Origin: Dioscorea cayenensis subsp. rotundata
Lineage: Eukaryota; Streptophyta; Magnoliopsida; Dioscoreales; Dioscoreaceae
Reading direction: 5' to 3'
Assembly (NCBI RefSeq): GCF_009730915.1
Contig: NC_052483.1
Coordinates: forward strand, 7,068,001 to 7,132,000
DNA: 64,000 bases
Part shown: in pieces, positions 20,731 to 33,165 of the stretch
Position numbering within the stretch: position 1 is the stretch's first letter
Layout: each line of letters starts with the position of its first letter
Translations under genes and position numbers: made by a program
Notes under the pieces: model-generated
The model's database searches: none
The model's input: the letters and a program-made list of their open reading frames with translations, nothing else
What the model was told of the DNA's origin: nothing

Positions 20731-23700
20731 ATGAAGGGAAAGAGGTTTCTCTCATCTCTCCATTCGCAGGTTGATGTTCAAATCTGCAATGCATTTTTTC
20801 TTTTTTTAATATTGAGAAAATTGCTTTCATACCCTTATGAAGATGGGTAATTGCTAATATGTCCTCATAAAAATCATGTTTTTTTTTGTGCTCATATTTG
20901 TGTATATGTCTATATGGGAAATGATTATTTACACATTTTTTAAAAATATAGATTGATTCTTGATTTTTCCCCTCATATTTTATTTTTCTGATATAAATGA
21001 AGAGAAGAGGATAAAAAATGGTTTATTTTTTATAAAATTTTGAGTTGACTTTTGGTCATAGGATATATAAGCAGATAAACATAAATTGTCAGGGTACATT
21101 AGCAAATATCATTTTTACTAGGGTATTCAAACAATTGCACATTTTTTAGGGGTATGCAAATAATCACACATCTTTATCATTATGGATTTATATCTCAAGG
21201 GCAATTAAAAGGTCCCATTCAGTTTGGTAACATGACATATTTTTATTGTGTGTGTTTTCGAATTGAGATGCTTTGCAAATTCTATGGTTTTATTACCTTT
21301 TTGTTTTGGTGTTTGAAATTACTGTTTCTTGAATAGTTTTGTGAATTGGACTTGACTTGATCTTGTAAACATGGAAATCAGAATGACAACGAGAAGATGA
21401 AGAGGGAAAACGATAAGAAAGGCCTGCTAGTTTCAAGTTCAGAATTTCATTTGAACTCAATGAAGAAAAAGAAGCAACAGAAGTTGAAAGGGAAGTCACA
21501 GACTAAATTTGAAGAGTTCTTGAAGATAGAGAAGGCCACCGATGTTTTTTCTGCTGATGAGGATGCGAAGACACTGAGGAGACTTACGAAAAGACTCAAA
21601 GTGAAAAACGGAGCGTTGGATGGTGATGATGATGGGTTTAATTCGTTGCTTGAAGGATTACCATCTGGACTGGATATGTTTTTTGATGAATCCGCTATTG
21701 ATCATACGGAGGAAGATGCTGATCAGGAATCTCTCAAGGAGGAAACAGTTCCATCAAATGAAATGTCTAAAAAACGTAAAAGGCGAAAAAAGATGAGTCT
21801 CAAAGAGGATAATACCACCGAGTCAGACAAGGGGGTTTCTGAGAAGCATAATGAGTTGCCTGAGGAGGAACCTTGTGTCAGGCTGCTCCCGTTGGATGCA
21901 ACTGTTAAGTATGTAGCTCCTCATATGAGAGCCTCTCAGGGTGGTGAATCAGAAGAGCTGTCCCAGGTCCGCCGCAGGATTAGAGGTATCTTCTTTCTTG
22001 TTGATTATAGTTTGAGAAAATAGACTGCTTCACTGTGATTCAGATTGTATTTTATTGTATTCAAGGTGTCTTGGTAAGCATTGTTAAATTCTGGATACTC
22101 GTGTACAGGTCTTCTTAACAGGCTTTCTGAATCAAATGTGGAATCAATTACAGGGGAAGTGGCTGCAATATTTCGAGTACTTATTTTTTCCTTATGGGCC
22201 CTTTGTTTTTCTGGAATTGATAATTTAGCTCTCTTTTGAATCTGTGTCATGGGTCTTGTGAAAATTTAAGTTTCTTCACTGTTGCTGACTTATCTATAGA
22301 CGATTGGTCGCAGTGTTGCTTGTCGGATAATTGGGGATGAAGTTCTGGCATCATGTTCTAGAGGACCTCGTGGAAATGAACAGTTAAGATCATTTTATGC
22401 TTTGTTTCAAGAATGAAGAACAATTTATTCTAGGTTTTCTACAAAACTATTTGTCTGTAATCGCCAATGTTAGCTAAGCAATTGCTTTCAGGCTTGTTTG
22501 TTATGGCTATGCTTATCTTCTCCGGCTGGTAGAGTATTAGGGGGACATTCTTGTGAATAGATGTAAGATTCATAAATTATAATGCATTATTCATGAAGTA
22601 TTTGAAATATGGCAACTGAGAGGTAATCAACATGGGAAAATTTATTATTTGAATACTGGTGATGCTTGTGAGTCTTCGTAGCGGCATTGATTGTTCAATA
22701 TGTCATTTCCTGCTCATGGAATGATATTTGCTAGTTATAGTTTTAATTCTGGATGTGAAAAATATAACTTCTGTTATTCCTTAATTATGATTATCTTTGG
22801 TGTTTTCACATGATTGAAGTGGAATGGGACCCTATTAGGATAAAATGCAGAAGAACTGCATATGAAATCCCTAAGTGTGAAGCATGGTGAGAAGGCCTGT
22901 TTTACTGCGATTCAGTTTATTGTCAATTTTAAGAGTGTTATGCTACAAAGGAGCTGACCTATATACTTTCTGGACCTGGTTTATGTGGTGTTTGGATGCT
23001 GAATTACAGACACCTAGAGCTTTTTTTTTTAAATATGTTATTAACCCTCAAAAGAATGTTATGGTTTGCTTAAGAGATATATAAGGTTGACATTCTATAG
23101 GCTAGTCATATTTGACCTTAGCTATTTTATGGATTTCATTTAATATTATTTTTATTTTTAATTGGAACACAAATAGTGGCCACTAGCTCTGTTGTTTTTT
23201 CTTTACTTTTCCCTAATTTTGTTATCTTGAAATGTAGTGAACTGAAGTAGTGTAAACATTATTTAGATTGGCTGTTTTGTTATCATTGTTAGATACATGT
23301 ATATATGTGTATGTATATCCTGAGTATAGACCATGTACACTATACGTATCTGTACACTTCATCATCTATTTATACATGAGCTTGTCCATTGAGATCAATG
23401 GTTCAAGCATTTCTCTCTTCCTCTCACTCTCTAACAATCATGTCCTTTTCTTCATGCCAACAAAATTATTTTGTCCGCTATTAATGATCAAGAGTGTTTT
23501 TCTTTTTGTCATTATTTCTTTTTCTATTGATATGGACCAATCCTCTTCTCTTGTGCAGGTATGCCGCTGTTTTTGCATCTTTTATTGGAGGCATGGCATG
23601 TCTAGTTGGGACTGACTTCAGTGCTAGGTTTCTTGCATCCCTTGCTAAAGTATTTGAGGTATAAAGAAGAATATAGCAGGCAATGCATCATTTGATCTGG

Positions 23701-26700
23701 CCAATGGCTGTTAAATATTATTTGTTAACCTTAGTATATGTAACCTAATGTGCATCTTGTTGATTATATTCGTGAATATAACCTTTTGCTTGCCCCCAGT
23801 CACTTCTTTACCTTTATAGCTTTTTTCTGCAAATAACCTAATCTTCGGTGCACTATTTTTGTATTTGTTTCTTATTAACAATTTTGCTTTTTTTTTTCAG
23901 GAGGAGTACTTAAAGGATGATAACCTTTCTTTGCGAAACATTACATTGTTGCTTTCATATCTATGCATATTTGGTATTTGCGCCAGGTATGGATGAAAAT
24001 AATTTTAATTGAAATTTACGTATTTTGTTTCTAATGATGATCACCTTTTATACTTATAAGTGGAAGTCTGGGATACAATGACTATGATTAGTCGGCGATC
24101 ATAGGCCTTATCTTTTTGTTTAAGCCAGTGGCTGACCAATAGACGTATACACCCAATATGTTTAGGTGCTTGATACCATGCCAGTTGTTGTGTTTTTGAT
24201 GCTTTTTTTCATCTGATGTTATGTTAATGTATATGTGCAGTGATCTTGTATATGACTTTCTTTTGGTGCTGAGCAAGCGCTTAACGGAGCTGGATGTGTC
24301 CACCATCTTGACACTGTTGCAATGTTGGTAACATTTGCCATGGATTCATGGAATTTAATCTTTCTTTTCTTGTTTATTCAATTGGGATGCTATTTCAGCT
24401 TAATGTAACTGTTCCAGGCCATGAAATTTGTCCTTGTTCTTTTTGTTTGTAGTTTTCCCATTTTTTGCTTTTGAGACTATTCCTTGCCTGATAATGTAAT
24501 CCATTTTTTTTCTTTACGTTTAAACTTTAACAGGTTGTGGGATGAAACTAAGGGGTGATGATCCTACTGCCATGAAAGATTTTGTCCTTGACATTCAGAA
24601 CAGAGTGAATGAGTTAAAGAATCCTGATCTCACGCAAGATGCAAAATCAAAGATCAATAGTAAAAGAGTAAGGTTCCTGCTAGTGCTTTCCTTTTACAAG
24701 ATCTTGATATGAATTTGTTTTCATGTGTGCGAATTTATGTGCAGATGCAGTTTATGCTCGAGACGATATGTGATATCAAGAACAATAAAAAAAGGCCCAG
24801 GGAGGATTCTGCTCATCATACACGGATAAAGAAATGGCTGCAAAAGGTCTTTCAATGCACTTTTTGAGAAGCTATTGTCATCCTAGGTTTATAGATAGCA
24901 GATGGCTATCAATGTTTTGGAAGAAACATGAGAAATAATGCATTCCTTTTTCATGCATGTCACTGGCATTTATACAATTACTGAGCTCTATGTTATGCAC
25001 TGAAAAACTTGGGTTTCTATTTTACCCTTTTAGCCATGCTGTTTTTCTATTTTTAGCGTCTGCACATTTTGATGAATTTTTCAATGGCTGAATCACTTCT
25101 GCAGTTGAGAGTAGAGGATATTCTACTCCGTGGGCTCAAATGGGGAAAGCTGCTTGATCCTGAAAAGAAAGGGCAATGGTGGTTATCAGGGGAAATTGAG
25201 TCCCCAGCAGATAACGTTGAAGATGTGGCAGCCACAATTAACAAAGAGATATTGGAGACACAAAAACTGGTGCAACTTGCAGCTGCTCAGAGGATGAACA
25301 CTGACATGAGGAGAGCAATATTTTGCATAATCATGAGTGGTGAAGACTATCTTGATGCTTTTGAGAAGATCCTGCGGCTAGATTTGTCTGGGAAACAGGT
25401 CTTTTTCCAGTGCTGCTTCATTATCCATGCTTTAAAGATTATTTGGCATTCACTGTAGTTTACTCACACTTTTCTGTGAAAAAAAAATGCCAGGACAGAG
25501 AAATCATGAGGGTCCTTGTTGACTGCTGCTTGCAAGAGAAAGTGTTCAACAAATATTACACTGTTTTGGCATCTAAGCTTTGCAGCCATGACAAGAATCA
25601 CAAGTTCTCCCTCCAGGTTTTCAGACTTGTTACCTTTCTTTTTTTCCTGTGAAGTTCTACTTCAATCTTTCTGTTCCATTATTTCAGATATTTTTCTTTT
25701 GTCTCGTTCGTTGTGTAACCTTTATTTACCATGCAATCTTTTTTCCTGCTGTAGCTGATACTGATTCTAAATACGTATTAGATGTTTGGTCATTATGGGC
25801 ATGACCTTATGCAATTTTATGTTGATTGATGAGCAATGCTTCCTTATCTATTTATTCCTTTTGCTTGGTAATTTCTTGTGCACTCATTATAGTATGCAAA
25901 TCAGGCTTATCTCACACTGTGGATAGGGAGGGATTTCCATTTTTATGAGACATATCCATTGCCTATATACTACATACCATATGTATGAGTAATGTACAGC
26001 GCAGGCTTGTGGTCTTGTCGTCTTCTTTTATGTAAATTTTCAATTTTTTTGGTCTTTCTTTTCCAATTTCGAAAATAATTTCCTTTTATTTATTTATTTT
26101 CCTTTATCCATGTAATCATCCAATCCTATTTGGATTTATTGATATTGCTATGCCATCCAATCTTTCTACTGTTTCCAAACATGCTGTACATGTTTGCTCA
26201 TTTTTGGTAAATCATTATGTAACTATATTTTGCCTTCCCATCTTTTTCTTTTGCTTGACAATAGCTTGTGCATTTGTTAATATGTGAGTCAAGAGTAATT
26301 CAGACAGTGAAATGTGGATAGCTTTTCATATTTATGTAAGACGTGTTCATCATCTATGTGCTACTTCCAGCACATATCATCCTAACATAGATTTAGATTA
26401 GTATAATTTTCAGACAACAACATTTGCTTGCTTACGATTACAAGACAATCACATTTCAACTTGTTAGATGTGTTGAGCACCAGCTTATATTTCTCATGAT
26501 CTCTTGAAAAATGTTTCTGGCTGTGCTGATAATTATTTCTAGGCGTGCCACTGATTGGTTTTTCACATGCAGACTCCAAATCAAACTATTTGGCAGAAAT
26601 TATAATAAGATTGTAACAGGATCCTTTATTTGCATACATAGCTTTTATTTTTTGTTGTTTTACTGAATTTTCTGCATCTTATTTCTGATGATCCACAGTA

Positions 26701-27088
26701 TTGCTTATGGGATCACTTCAAAGAACTTGAATCGATGGAGCTTCACCGTTTGGTGAACCTTGCAAGATTTGTTGCAGAGATGGTCTCCTCCTTCACACTC
26801 TCACTTTCTTTATTGAAAACGGTTGATCTGACTGATCTCAAGCGGCTAACCCCAAAAAGGATTATGCACTTCCGAATACTATTTGAGACCATTTTGGAGA
26901 ACACTGATGCACTTGTGTGGAATATCTTCACCCGAGTCGCTGCCGTACCTGAACTTGAAATCCTAAAAGACGGCATTGTCTACTTTATCAAGCAGTATCT
27001 TTTTGCTGCAAACTCCGGAAAATCCTTTGCCCAAAAATACAAGATTGCCAAGAAAGCACTTGCCAATGAGGCTGGTGTTCTCATGTAA
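20731..27088 (+). CDS. Nucleolar MIF4G/MA3 domain protein, NOM1/Sgd1 homologue, 12 exons
   Basis: Ribosome-biogenesis factor; relatives (human NOM1, yeast Sgd1) act in nucleolar 18S rRNA processing. Exons: 20731-20769, 21382-21985, 22109-22176, 22300-22382, 23559-23658, 23901-23986, 24241-24323, 24534-24667, 24745-24846, 25105-25398, 25494-25616, 26699-27088. All phases join to give 701 residues. The first 200 are basic and acidic low-complexity (KKRKRRKKMSLKED), typical of nucleolar proteins. MIF4G spans about 205-430 (VRRRIRGLLNRLSESN, LLSYLCIFGIC, GMKLRGDDPTAMKDF). MA3 spans about 500-620 (MRRAIFCIIMSGEDYLDAF, FNKYYTVLASKLC). Exon 7 uses a weak donor (CAAT|GTTGGT) forced by frame. The N-terminus is shorter than in relatives I know, so an upstream coding exon could be missing. 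Confidence 0.9.
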
Positions 27089-27699
27089 AATTTTCATCAT
27101 GAAAATCTTTTTGCTGTTCTTTTAATAATCTAATTTATCCACAGCATCATCTTAGTTTCTTTTCTGTTCATTGTATTTTTTCCCCAATGTTCATGTCGAG
27201 ATGTTGAAATCTACAGTTTAAATCCAATTTTGCAAATTTTGGCATACAAACATATGCTTGTGATTCTGTGAAAAGAGTCATGTCTGGGGATTGCTTGCTT
27301 TCTGGATGTGGTGTGGTTTTTAGTATGACATGGTAGGGTTGTCAAGTTTTGACCTCCTTGAAAAATTAATTAAATTTTATTAGGTACCAATTTATTTTAG
27401 GAAAAATTACTGTTCATCCATCGTAATTTTCCAAACTTCCCAAAAACCCCTCCTACTTTAACACCCGGACATGCCCACTTAGTAAGTTTAACTTCCCTAT
27501 TACCCCTACCGTTCACTCTAAATGGGTCTATGTCGTGAAATCTCGTTTTTGGCCTTGAAAATGGTGGGAAAGGAAAGCGCCAAATCGCGTCAGTGTTCAA
27601 CCTTTTCGAGGGACTTTCTGCTGGTTTCGATAGACACGATCATGGGAGTTGCATTACATCTGTTGTTCTACTCATTTCTCCTCATTTGAGTTGTTCGAC

Positions 27700-28020
27700 T
27701 TCGATTCGCGGTTTGCATGTACTACGGTGAGAATTTTTTTCGTTGCTACTCAGTTTGACTATTCAAAGCAGGAGTTTATTATGGCGAGCTCATTTGTGGT
27801 AGTCCGGGTGAAGTTTATCATACCGAAATATATAAATCGGTTTCTCCAGCGAGAAAATGAAGTTGATTTCCATCGGATTGATCAAGTGCACTTCTATTCA
27901 AATGAGTGTATTCGATTTTTATTGTCGAGGCGAGCATGCTGCCATTGTTGTCTCCGTTTGAAAAACGAGTTCATTTCGTTTAGAAAGTTCTTCTCGTTTA
28001 TGGTTATCTTTTTGTATATT
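27700..28020 (+). pseudogene. First copy of MULE 5' coding module
   Basis: An open stretch containing MASSFVVVRVKFIIPKYINR and then ECIRFLLSRRACCHC. The same sequence, diverged, recurs at 29780-30140 (VVVKFITPMDIKRF). It resembles the N-terminal region that precedes MuDR-type transposase domains; this is an inference from position and pattern. Confidence 0.45.
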
Positions 28021-28031
28021 TTAAATAATGT

Positions 28032-28140
28032 TTACTATTTGCTATTATCCGTTTAAATATATTACTAATATATTTAATAATTGTCATATCCGTTTAATAC
28101 TTGTCATCTCCGCTTAACATTATCTTTACATGTATAACTT
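28032..28140. repeat. Phased TTAA-core block (left 1)
   Basis: TTAA or TTAC cores at 28032, 28053, 28074, 28094, 28114 and about 28135, a spacing of 20-21 bp, with TCCG(T/C) preceding several. Same type of block as 30154-30285, 31623-31790, 33820-34015, 35293-35470 and 36351-36510. Confidence 0.65.
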
Positions 28141-28249
28141 TTTCATATTAACGCTTTAAATTATCAAAGTCTCACGTAAAAGCGGTGATATTTTTCGTTT
28201 GATCCGAATTGTTGGCGGTGTACGTGGTAGAGTGGCAGGTTATGGTATC

Positions 28250-28284
28250 CCGTGCATAAGAATTAATGTAATTCTTATGCACGG
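28250..28284. repeat. Perfect 16-bp inverted repeat with 3-nt loop
   Basis: CCGTGCATAAGAATTA, then ATG, then the exact reverse complement. It sits inside the MULE between the first 5' module and a low-complexity region. It could form a stable hairpin; function unknown. Confidence 0.85.
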
Positions 28285-28484
28285 TAACATAAATATCCGA
28301 ACACCCATTCGTTGTAATCAGTCAATGTCGGTCCACTGTGCATTTGATTTTTTTCTGATATGAAGAGTCGACCGCTTGTGGACTTCACACCATAAATAAC
28401 CGTGAAGAATCCTTCCCATGGACAACCACTCGTCGTCGTCCCCTCATCATCCTCCTCCTCTTCCTCCTCTTCCCACGGACAACC

Positions 28485-28760
28485 ACTCTGTCTCGAAAGG
28501 ATGTTTCGTGAACCTCCTTCCCTTATCTTGAGAATCGATCGACCGTAATCACGCAACAAGTTAAACTATCTTTTTCTTGCCTCAGCTCGAAATGCTCGCA
28601 TAATCGCCTCGAATGCGGAGGATTCTCCAATGGTGGATGACGAGTAAGCAATTAAGCGAGCTTTTTCGACTTGGGTAAGAAAAAGAAAGTTTTCACGTAT
28701 TGCGTGATTGCGAGGATTCTAGAGGAGGGAGGTCGAGAAACATCCTTTAAAGACGAGGTT
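28485..28760. repeat. Imperfect inverted repeat in MULE
   Basis: The reverse complement of 28485-28560 (TTGCGTGATTACGG, then GAAACATCCTTTCGAGAC) matches 28695-28760 (TTGCGTGATTGCGAGG, then GAAACATCCTTTAAAGAC). The arms are about 75 bp with a spacer of about 130 bp. Confidence 0.6.
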
Positions 28761-29040
28761 GATATTTATCACTTGAGACTTTTTATACTCGCTTTAAGAA
28801 CATTACGCCGCTGTATAACTATGTCGATCTCGTGTTTAACTAACAGTATCTTCGCTTAAGTCCGACCATGACACATTGATTAATAGTCCTTTTCATGAAT
28901 GTGTTTGTTTAACCTTTTTAATGTTAGTACGTTGTGCGGGTTCAAGTTGATGCGCATGTGTCACGCAACCATCGTGAGCATTCGAATGTCATGTGACACT
29001 TGTTTCGCTATACGAGGGTCGAGTCGTGAGTGTCCAAAGT

Positions 29041-29110
29041 CCTTGTAAATGTTGTAAATGTTGTAAATGTTGTAAATGTTTTTGTAAATGTTTTTGTAAA
29101 TGTTGTAAAC
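29041..29110. repeat. TTGTAAATG minisatellite
   Basis: Six or more tandem 9-12-bp units (TTGTAAATG or TTTTTGTAAATG), immediately 5' of a TTAAAC-rich stretch in the MULE. Confidence 0.85.
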
Positions 29111-29779
29111 GAATGTTTTATTTGAATGTGAACTTCTAAAATTTAAACAGAGACCTAGTAAAAATAATGTGGGAAACAAAAGAACGTCATTGTAAACAAT
29201 AGAAAAAGTTAAACAATACTCAAGTTACTCTTTTGAGACAATGACAACGGTGTTTAAGAAAAATACGTAAAGATGTTTAAACAGATGACCCGGGAGGGTA
29301 CCCATCTTCAACGCTGATGTCGGTGAAAAGCATTCAATTTAAACAATAACATATATTTTTAAAGCAGTTAAGTCACTATATTTAAATGTTTTTACGTATT
29401 ATTTACATGATATAGACTTTTATTTAAACCGTAATCGTTATGTTAAACACTATATGTATCCGCTTTAAACATAAAAAAACTCGACGGTTAAACAGATACT
29501 CATGTCGAGCGATGACAATACGTCTTCATCGCGACAGTGGCATATATTTTTCCTTTTTTGCCCTTCTGATGGAGGGAAAAATACCGCCCAATCACATCAC
29601 GCCTAGTCTAACCTCTATGCACTTTTTTTGGTCTTCATCAGCGATAGTGATATATATATATAGCACTTTTTTTGTTTCACTTATCCGATCGCCGTTTGTT
29701 GTTTACATCTTCTTCTTCTTCTTCTTCTTCTTCGGGCTTATTTTTTGTTCTTCATTTCATTTGTTTTGCATCTGATTTG

Positions 29780-30140
29780 GTTTTCGCCGATATATTATGG
29801 AGAGTTTTTTTGTGGTATTGCTAGATTCAACTGGGGAGGGAAGAGTGCTAATGTTCACTGCCCGGACTTCGGGAGTTAGTATTAGTCGAGATATGTGAGC
29901 GATGGGGTCTCAAGTTTCTCTTGTCGTGGTTAAGTTCATCACACCGATGGATATAAAACGGTTTCGCCCTAATAGAAAATGATGTTGACTTCAGCTGGAT
30001 GTGTCACGTGCACTCCATCTTCAAATGTGTCAGTAGTTGATCTTGTCGTCGAGACGTAAAATGTGCCATTGCTGAATCCTAATGAAAAACGAGTTTTACT
30101 CGTCAGAAGTTCCTTCTCTTTTAATTGTTCCGATTGTCTG
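29780..30140 (+). pseudogene. Second copy of MULE 5' coding module
   Basis: MESFFVVLLDSTGEG at about 29797, then after a stop MGSQVSLVVVKFITPMD at about 29905-29960. Homologous in DNA to 27760-28000 (shared GTGAAGTTTATCAT/GTTAAGTTCATCAC and GAAAAACGAGTT blocks). It lies just upstream of the transposase core, so it is the copy belonging to this transposase. Frameshifted. Confidence 0.45.
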
Positions 30141-30153
30141 GGGTCATTAGTGT

Positions 30154-30285
30154 TTAAATATGTCCGTCAATCGGGTTAACATATTGTACTAGTCATTTTA
30201 CGTTATTAGTTAACCGCTTAAGTATTTAATTTAACGTTTAAATATTGTCATTATCACTTAAACATTATATTCTCCGCTTAACATA
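30154..30285. repeat. Phased TTAA-core block (left 2)
   Basis: Cores at 30154, 30176, 30197 (TTAC), 30218, 30238, 30258 and 30278, a spacing of 20-22 bp. Unit resembles TTAAACATTATATTCTCCGC, the reverse complement of the right-half unit. Confidence 0.7.
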
Positions 30286-30479
30286 TTGATCTTTTCATTC
30301 GATCAAGTGTCATGGTGAATCTGATTCTCGCGAGTGCTCTAGTTCATCCCCATGGTGACCCTGACGGCGTGGGATGTCTTCCTTCCTCGCCGATCATTCG
30401 CGGCGTCGCTGGATATCGACAACGTTTTTGACTGTGTCGAACATTTCGTGGATGTACTTTCAAAATCATGCAATCAAAA

Positions 30480-32340
30480 GGAATTTTTGACTTTAAATTC
30501 ATAAAGAACGAAAAAAACATCGAGCGATCGTGAAAATGCTATGCCGATGGTTGTCATCAGCGCCTTCACGCATCAAAAAGAGTATAACAAAAAAACTTTC
30601 GTAATCAATACAATCAACCCGTCACACACTTGCGGTGGTGGCATAGGTTCGGCGCCGCATCCGAAAAGCGTCCCAAAAATGGGTTAGCGAACGAGTGATT
30701 CGTAAGCTCGAGGACCGTCCCCATGCATAAGGCCATCGACATTCGAAGGACATGTTGCGGGAACATGGTGTCCACATACCATACAAGCGCACTTTGGTTG
30801 GGAAAAGAGCATGCCCGGGTGGTCCTCGATGGCAGTGACATCTCCAGCTACGATTGTTTGCTTTGGTATGTGGATAAGGTGGCTGAGACAAATCCCAGCA
30901 GCGTTGCGATCGTGGAAAAAGACGGTGATCGCTTTTAAACGCGCATTCTTTTCTTTCAGCGTGTATTGTGGGATTCAAGAGGACTTGCGGTGCACGCTTG
31001 CTTTCTCGATGGTACACACCTCCTGGGAAAATATCGGGGTACACTCATCGGGTGCCTACAGGAAAGATGGAAACAATGGTTTTTTCCACGCCGCCTTCGG
31101 TATAGTCGATAACGCAGACCGACGCCAATTGGACTTGGTTCATATCTAAGTTAGGCGATGCCTTATACGAGGATGGAGATTATCATGAGATAATTACCTT
31201 CGTGGTCGGACGAGTCCAAGGGCCTTGTGAGCGAATTGCGAGAGTCTTCCCTTCGCCGCCACTACGCATACCTGCCTTCGACATTTGGAGGCCAATTTTA
31301 TGAAAAGCCAATGTCGACTTGGGAAGGCATTGAGGGAGGAGTGCCGGTCTATATGCTTCCGCATTGCGTGGGCATCCACGGCTAAAGATTTTCGATGATA
31401 CCGTAAATGAATCTGCAGCCACATCACCCGAAGCTCATCACCGGTTGATTAATAAATCGGATATGGCACATTGGTCGAATTATCTCGCTCGTGAGGTGAT
31501 CGTTGGGGTGAGATGTATTCAAACGTCACTGGAGTCGCTCAATGCTTGGATCAAGGAAGCACGCCATTTACCGTGACTGAAAAATGGTCGACTCCATAAG
31601 GTCTGCGAATGTTGGTTTACACTTAACATTTAGTGTCACCCTTTAAACATTCTCAATCTTTGTTTAATTACACTTATCCGACTTTTTAAATATTAATCCT
31701 TTCGCTTAAATATTTACAATAATGTTCAAACATGTTTACTTAATTATTTAACCATCACTCGCCTTTGTTTAACCTTATTTGCCATGTTCAAGTTGATGCG
31801 CATGTTATGTAACCCGCGTGAGCAAGCGTAACAAATGGGAGACCCTACTTACGCCCGCATATACATTCAAGGTAGAGATCATTGTCGAGGACGTACCGAA
31901 ATCTTCGTGTTGGTCATTGTGTTGATGATCGCTACGAGTGATCGACCCAAGGCAAAGAACTCTCGTAGATCTCGCCATCGTAACTTGTTCATGTCGGCGG
32001 TGGCAAGTTTATGGTATCCCTCGCAAACACGCTACGAAAGAATAATGCGCATGCACACCAACGTACATCGATTTATTAGCGGGTACTTCACCGTCGACAA
32101 TTACAAACCGGGCGATAAGGAAGCTATATTCCCCCATACCCGACGATGACAGGGCCTTCATACTGAAATCGTGAGCTTCGCTTTGCAGAACCGCCGCGAC
32201 GAGAAGGTAGCTCGGGCGGCCTAGACGAAAGAGGATTGAGTCGCAAGCGCTTTGATGTCCGCGAAGTTACATTGCAGTGCCCACGCCATGGATCCCGGTC
32301 ACAATCGACGATCTTGCAATGAAAACCGTCGCCGACTAGG
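30480..32340 (+). pseudogene. MuDR-type MULE transposase, frameshifted
   Basis: Pieces in order: SSYDCLLWYVDKVAETNP (about 30842), GDRFKRAFFSFS, then the catalytic-Asp segment LDGTHLLGKYRGTL near 31003-31050 in another frame. GNNGFFHAAFGIVD lies near 31070 and ESLNAWIKEARHLP near 31532-31575. Next come a block of phased repeats (31623-31790, probably in an intron) and FKLMRMLC near 31783. RIMRMHTNVHRFISGYFTVD lies near 32040-32100, and a degenerate CCHC knuckle ending GHNRRSC near 32295-32320. The segment order matches plant MULE transposases. At least four frameshifts are needed, so it is inactive or the assembly is error-rich here. Confidence 0.8.
31623..31790. repeat. Phased TTAA-core block inside the transposase gene
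   Basis: Cores at 31623, 31643, 31664, 31686, 31706, 31726 (TTCAAA), 31748 and 31769, a spacing of 20-22 bp. It sits between the NAWIKEARHLP segment and the FKLMRMLC segment, where other MULE transposases read straight through, so it is probably intronic. Left-half orientation. Confidence 0.7.
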
Positions 32341-32368
32341 CATTGTAAATAAGCCGACGATGACTGTG

Positions 32369-33165
32369 GAAACATTGTGTATTGATGGGCAACTTTCCAT
32401 ATTTAAACTCTTACTCTTTAACCCGAATCGAATGTATTTAAACGAGACATTGTTATTTTTAAACGGATACAATCGTAAGTTGAAATATTTCAACTGATGT
32501 TTAAACGATATATGGTATATTTAAACAATGAAACGGAAATGTACACAATTACAACGTAAATTAAACAATGAAATGAAAATCGAATCGAAACGCTACGCCA
32601 TATTTAAAACCGTTTCTCATGGACGCCACGCCTCCCCTCCTTAATTATGCGGGTAACATACCTTAATCTGAAATATTTCTAAAGAGAAACATTGTTTCTA
32701 AAGAGAAACATTGTGTATTGATCGGTAACTTTCCATATTTAAACTCTTACTCTTTTCGATGAATGCATTTATTTAAACAGAGACAGTGTTATTTTAAACG
32801 GATACACTGTAATTTGAAATATTTCAATCTGATGTTTAAACGATATATAGTATATTTAAACAATGAAAGTGAAATGTACACAATTAGAACGTAAATTAAA
32901 CAATGAAATGAAACTGAATGGAATTTAACCTGCTTTACAATTCAAAACAAACAAAATTTACATTTACATATACAAGTCATGTTCTTCGAAAACAAAAACA
33001 ATGAATTGAATTTGTCCAGGTTTACACTCGAAAACAAAATTGATATTGAGATATACAGGACATGTTCTTCAAAAACAAAATTTAACCCGCTTGTGACGAC
33101 CCCCCTTTGTCATGGACACCGGCTGCCTTCCCCTCCTTAAGTATGCGGGTAACATACCTTAATCT
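32369..33165. repeat. Tandem segmental duplication in MULE
   Basis: 32369-32590 (ACATTGTGTATTGATGGGCA through ATTAAACAATGAAATG) recurs at 32707-32930. The following block TATGCGGGTAACATACCTTA recurs at about 32645 and 33145. The first copy has lost about 150 bp between these two parts. Both copies carry the phased TTAAAC motif in right-half orientation (32439, 32460, 32502, 32522, 32562; 32773, 32794, 32836, 32856, 32896). Confidence 0.75.

Noticed and set aside
28275-28559. Minus-strand frame with poly-Glu/Asp
   Set aside because: Arises from a TCC/TCA-rich stretch inside the MULE; no homology recognised and it overlaps an inverted repeat.
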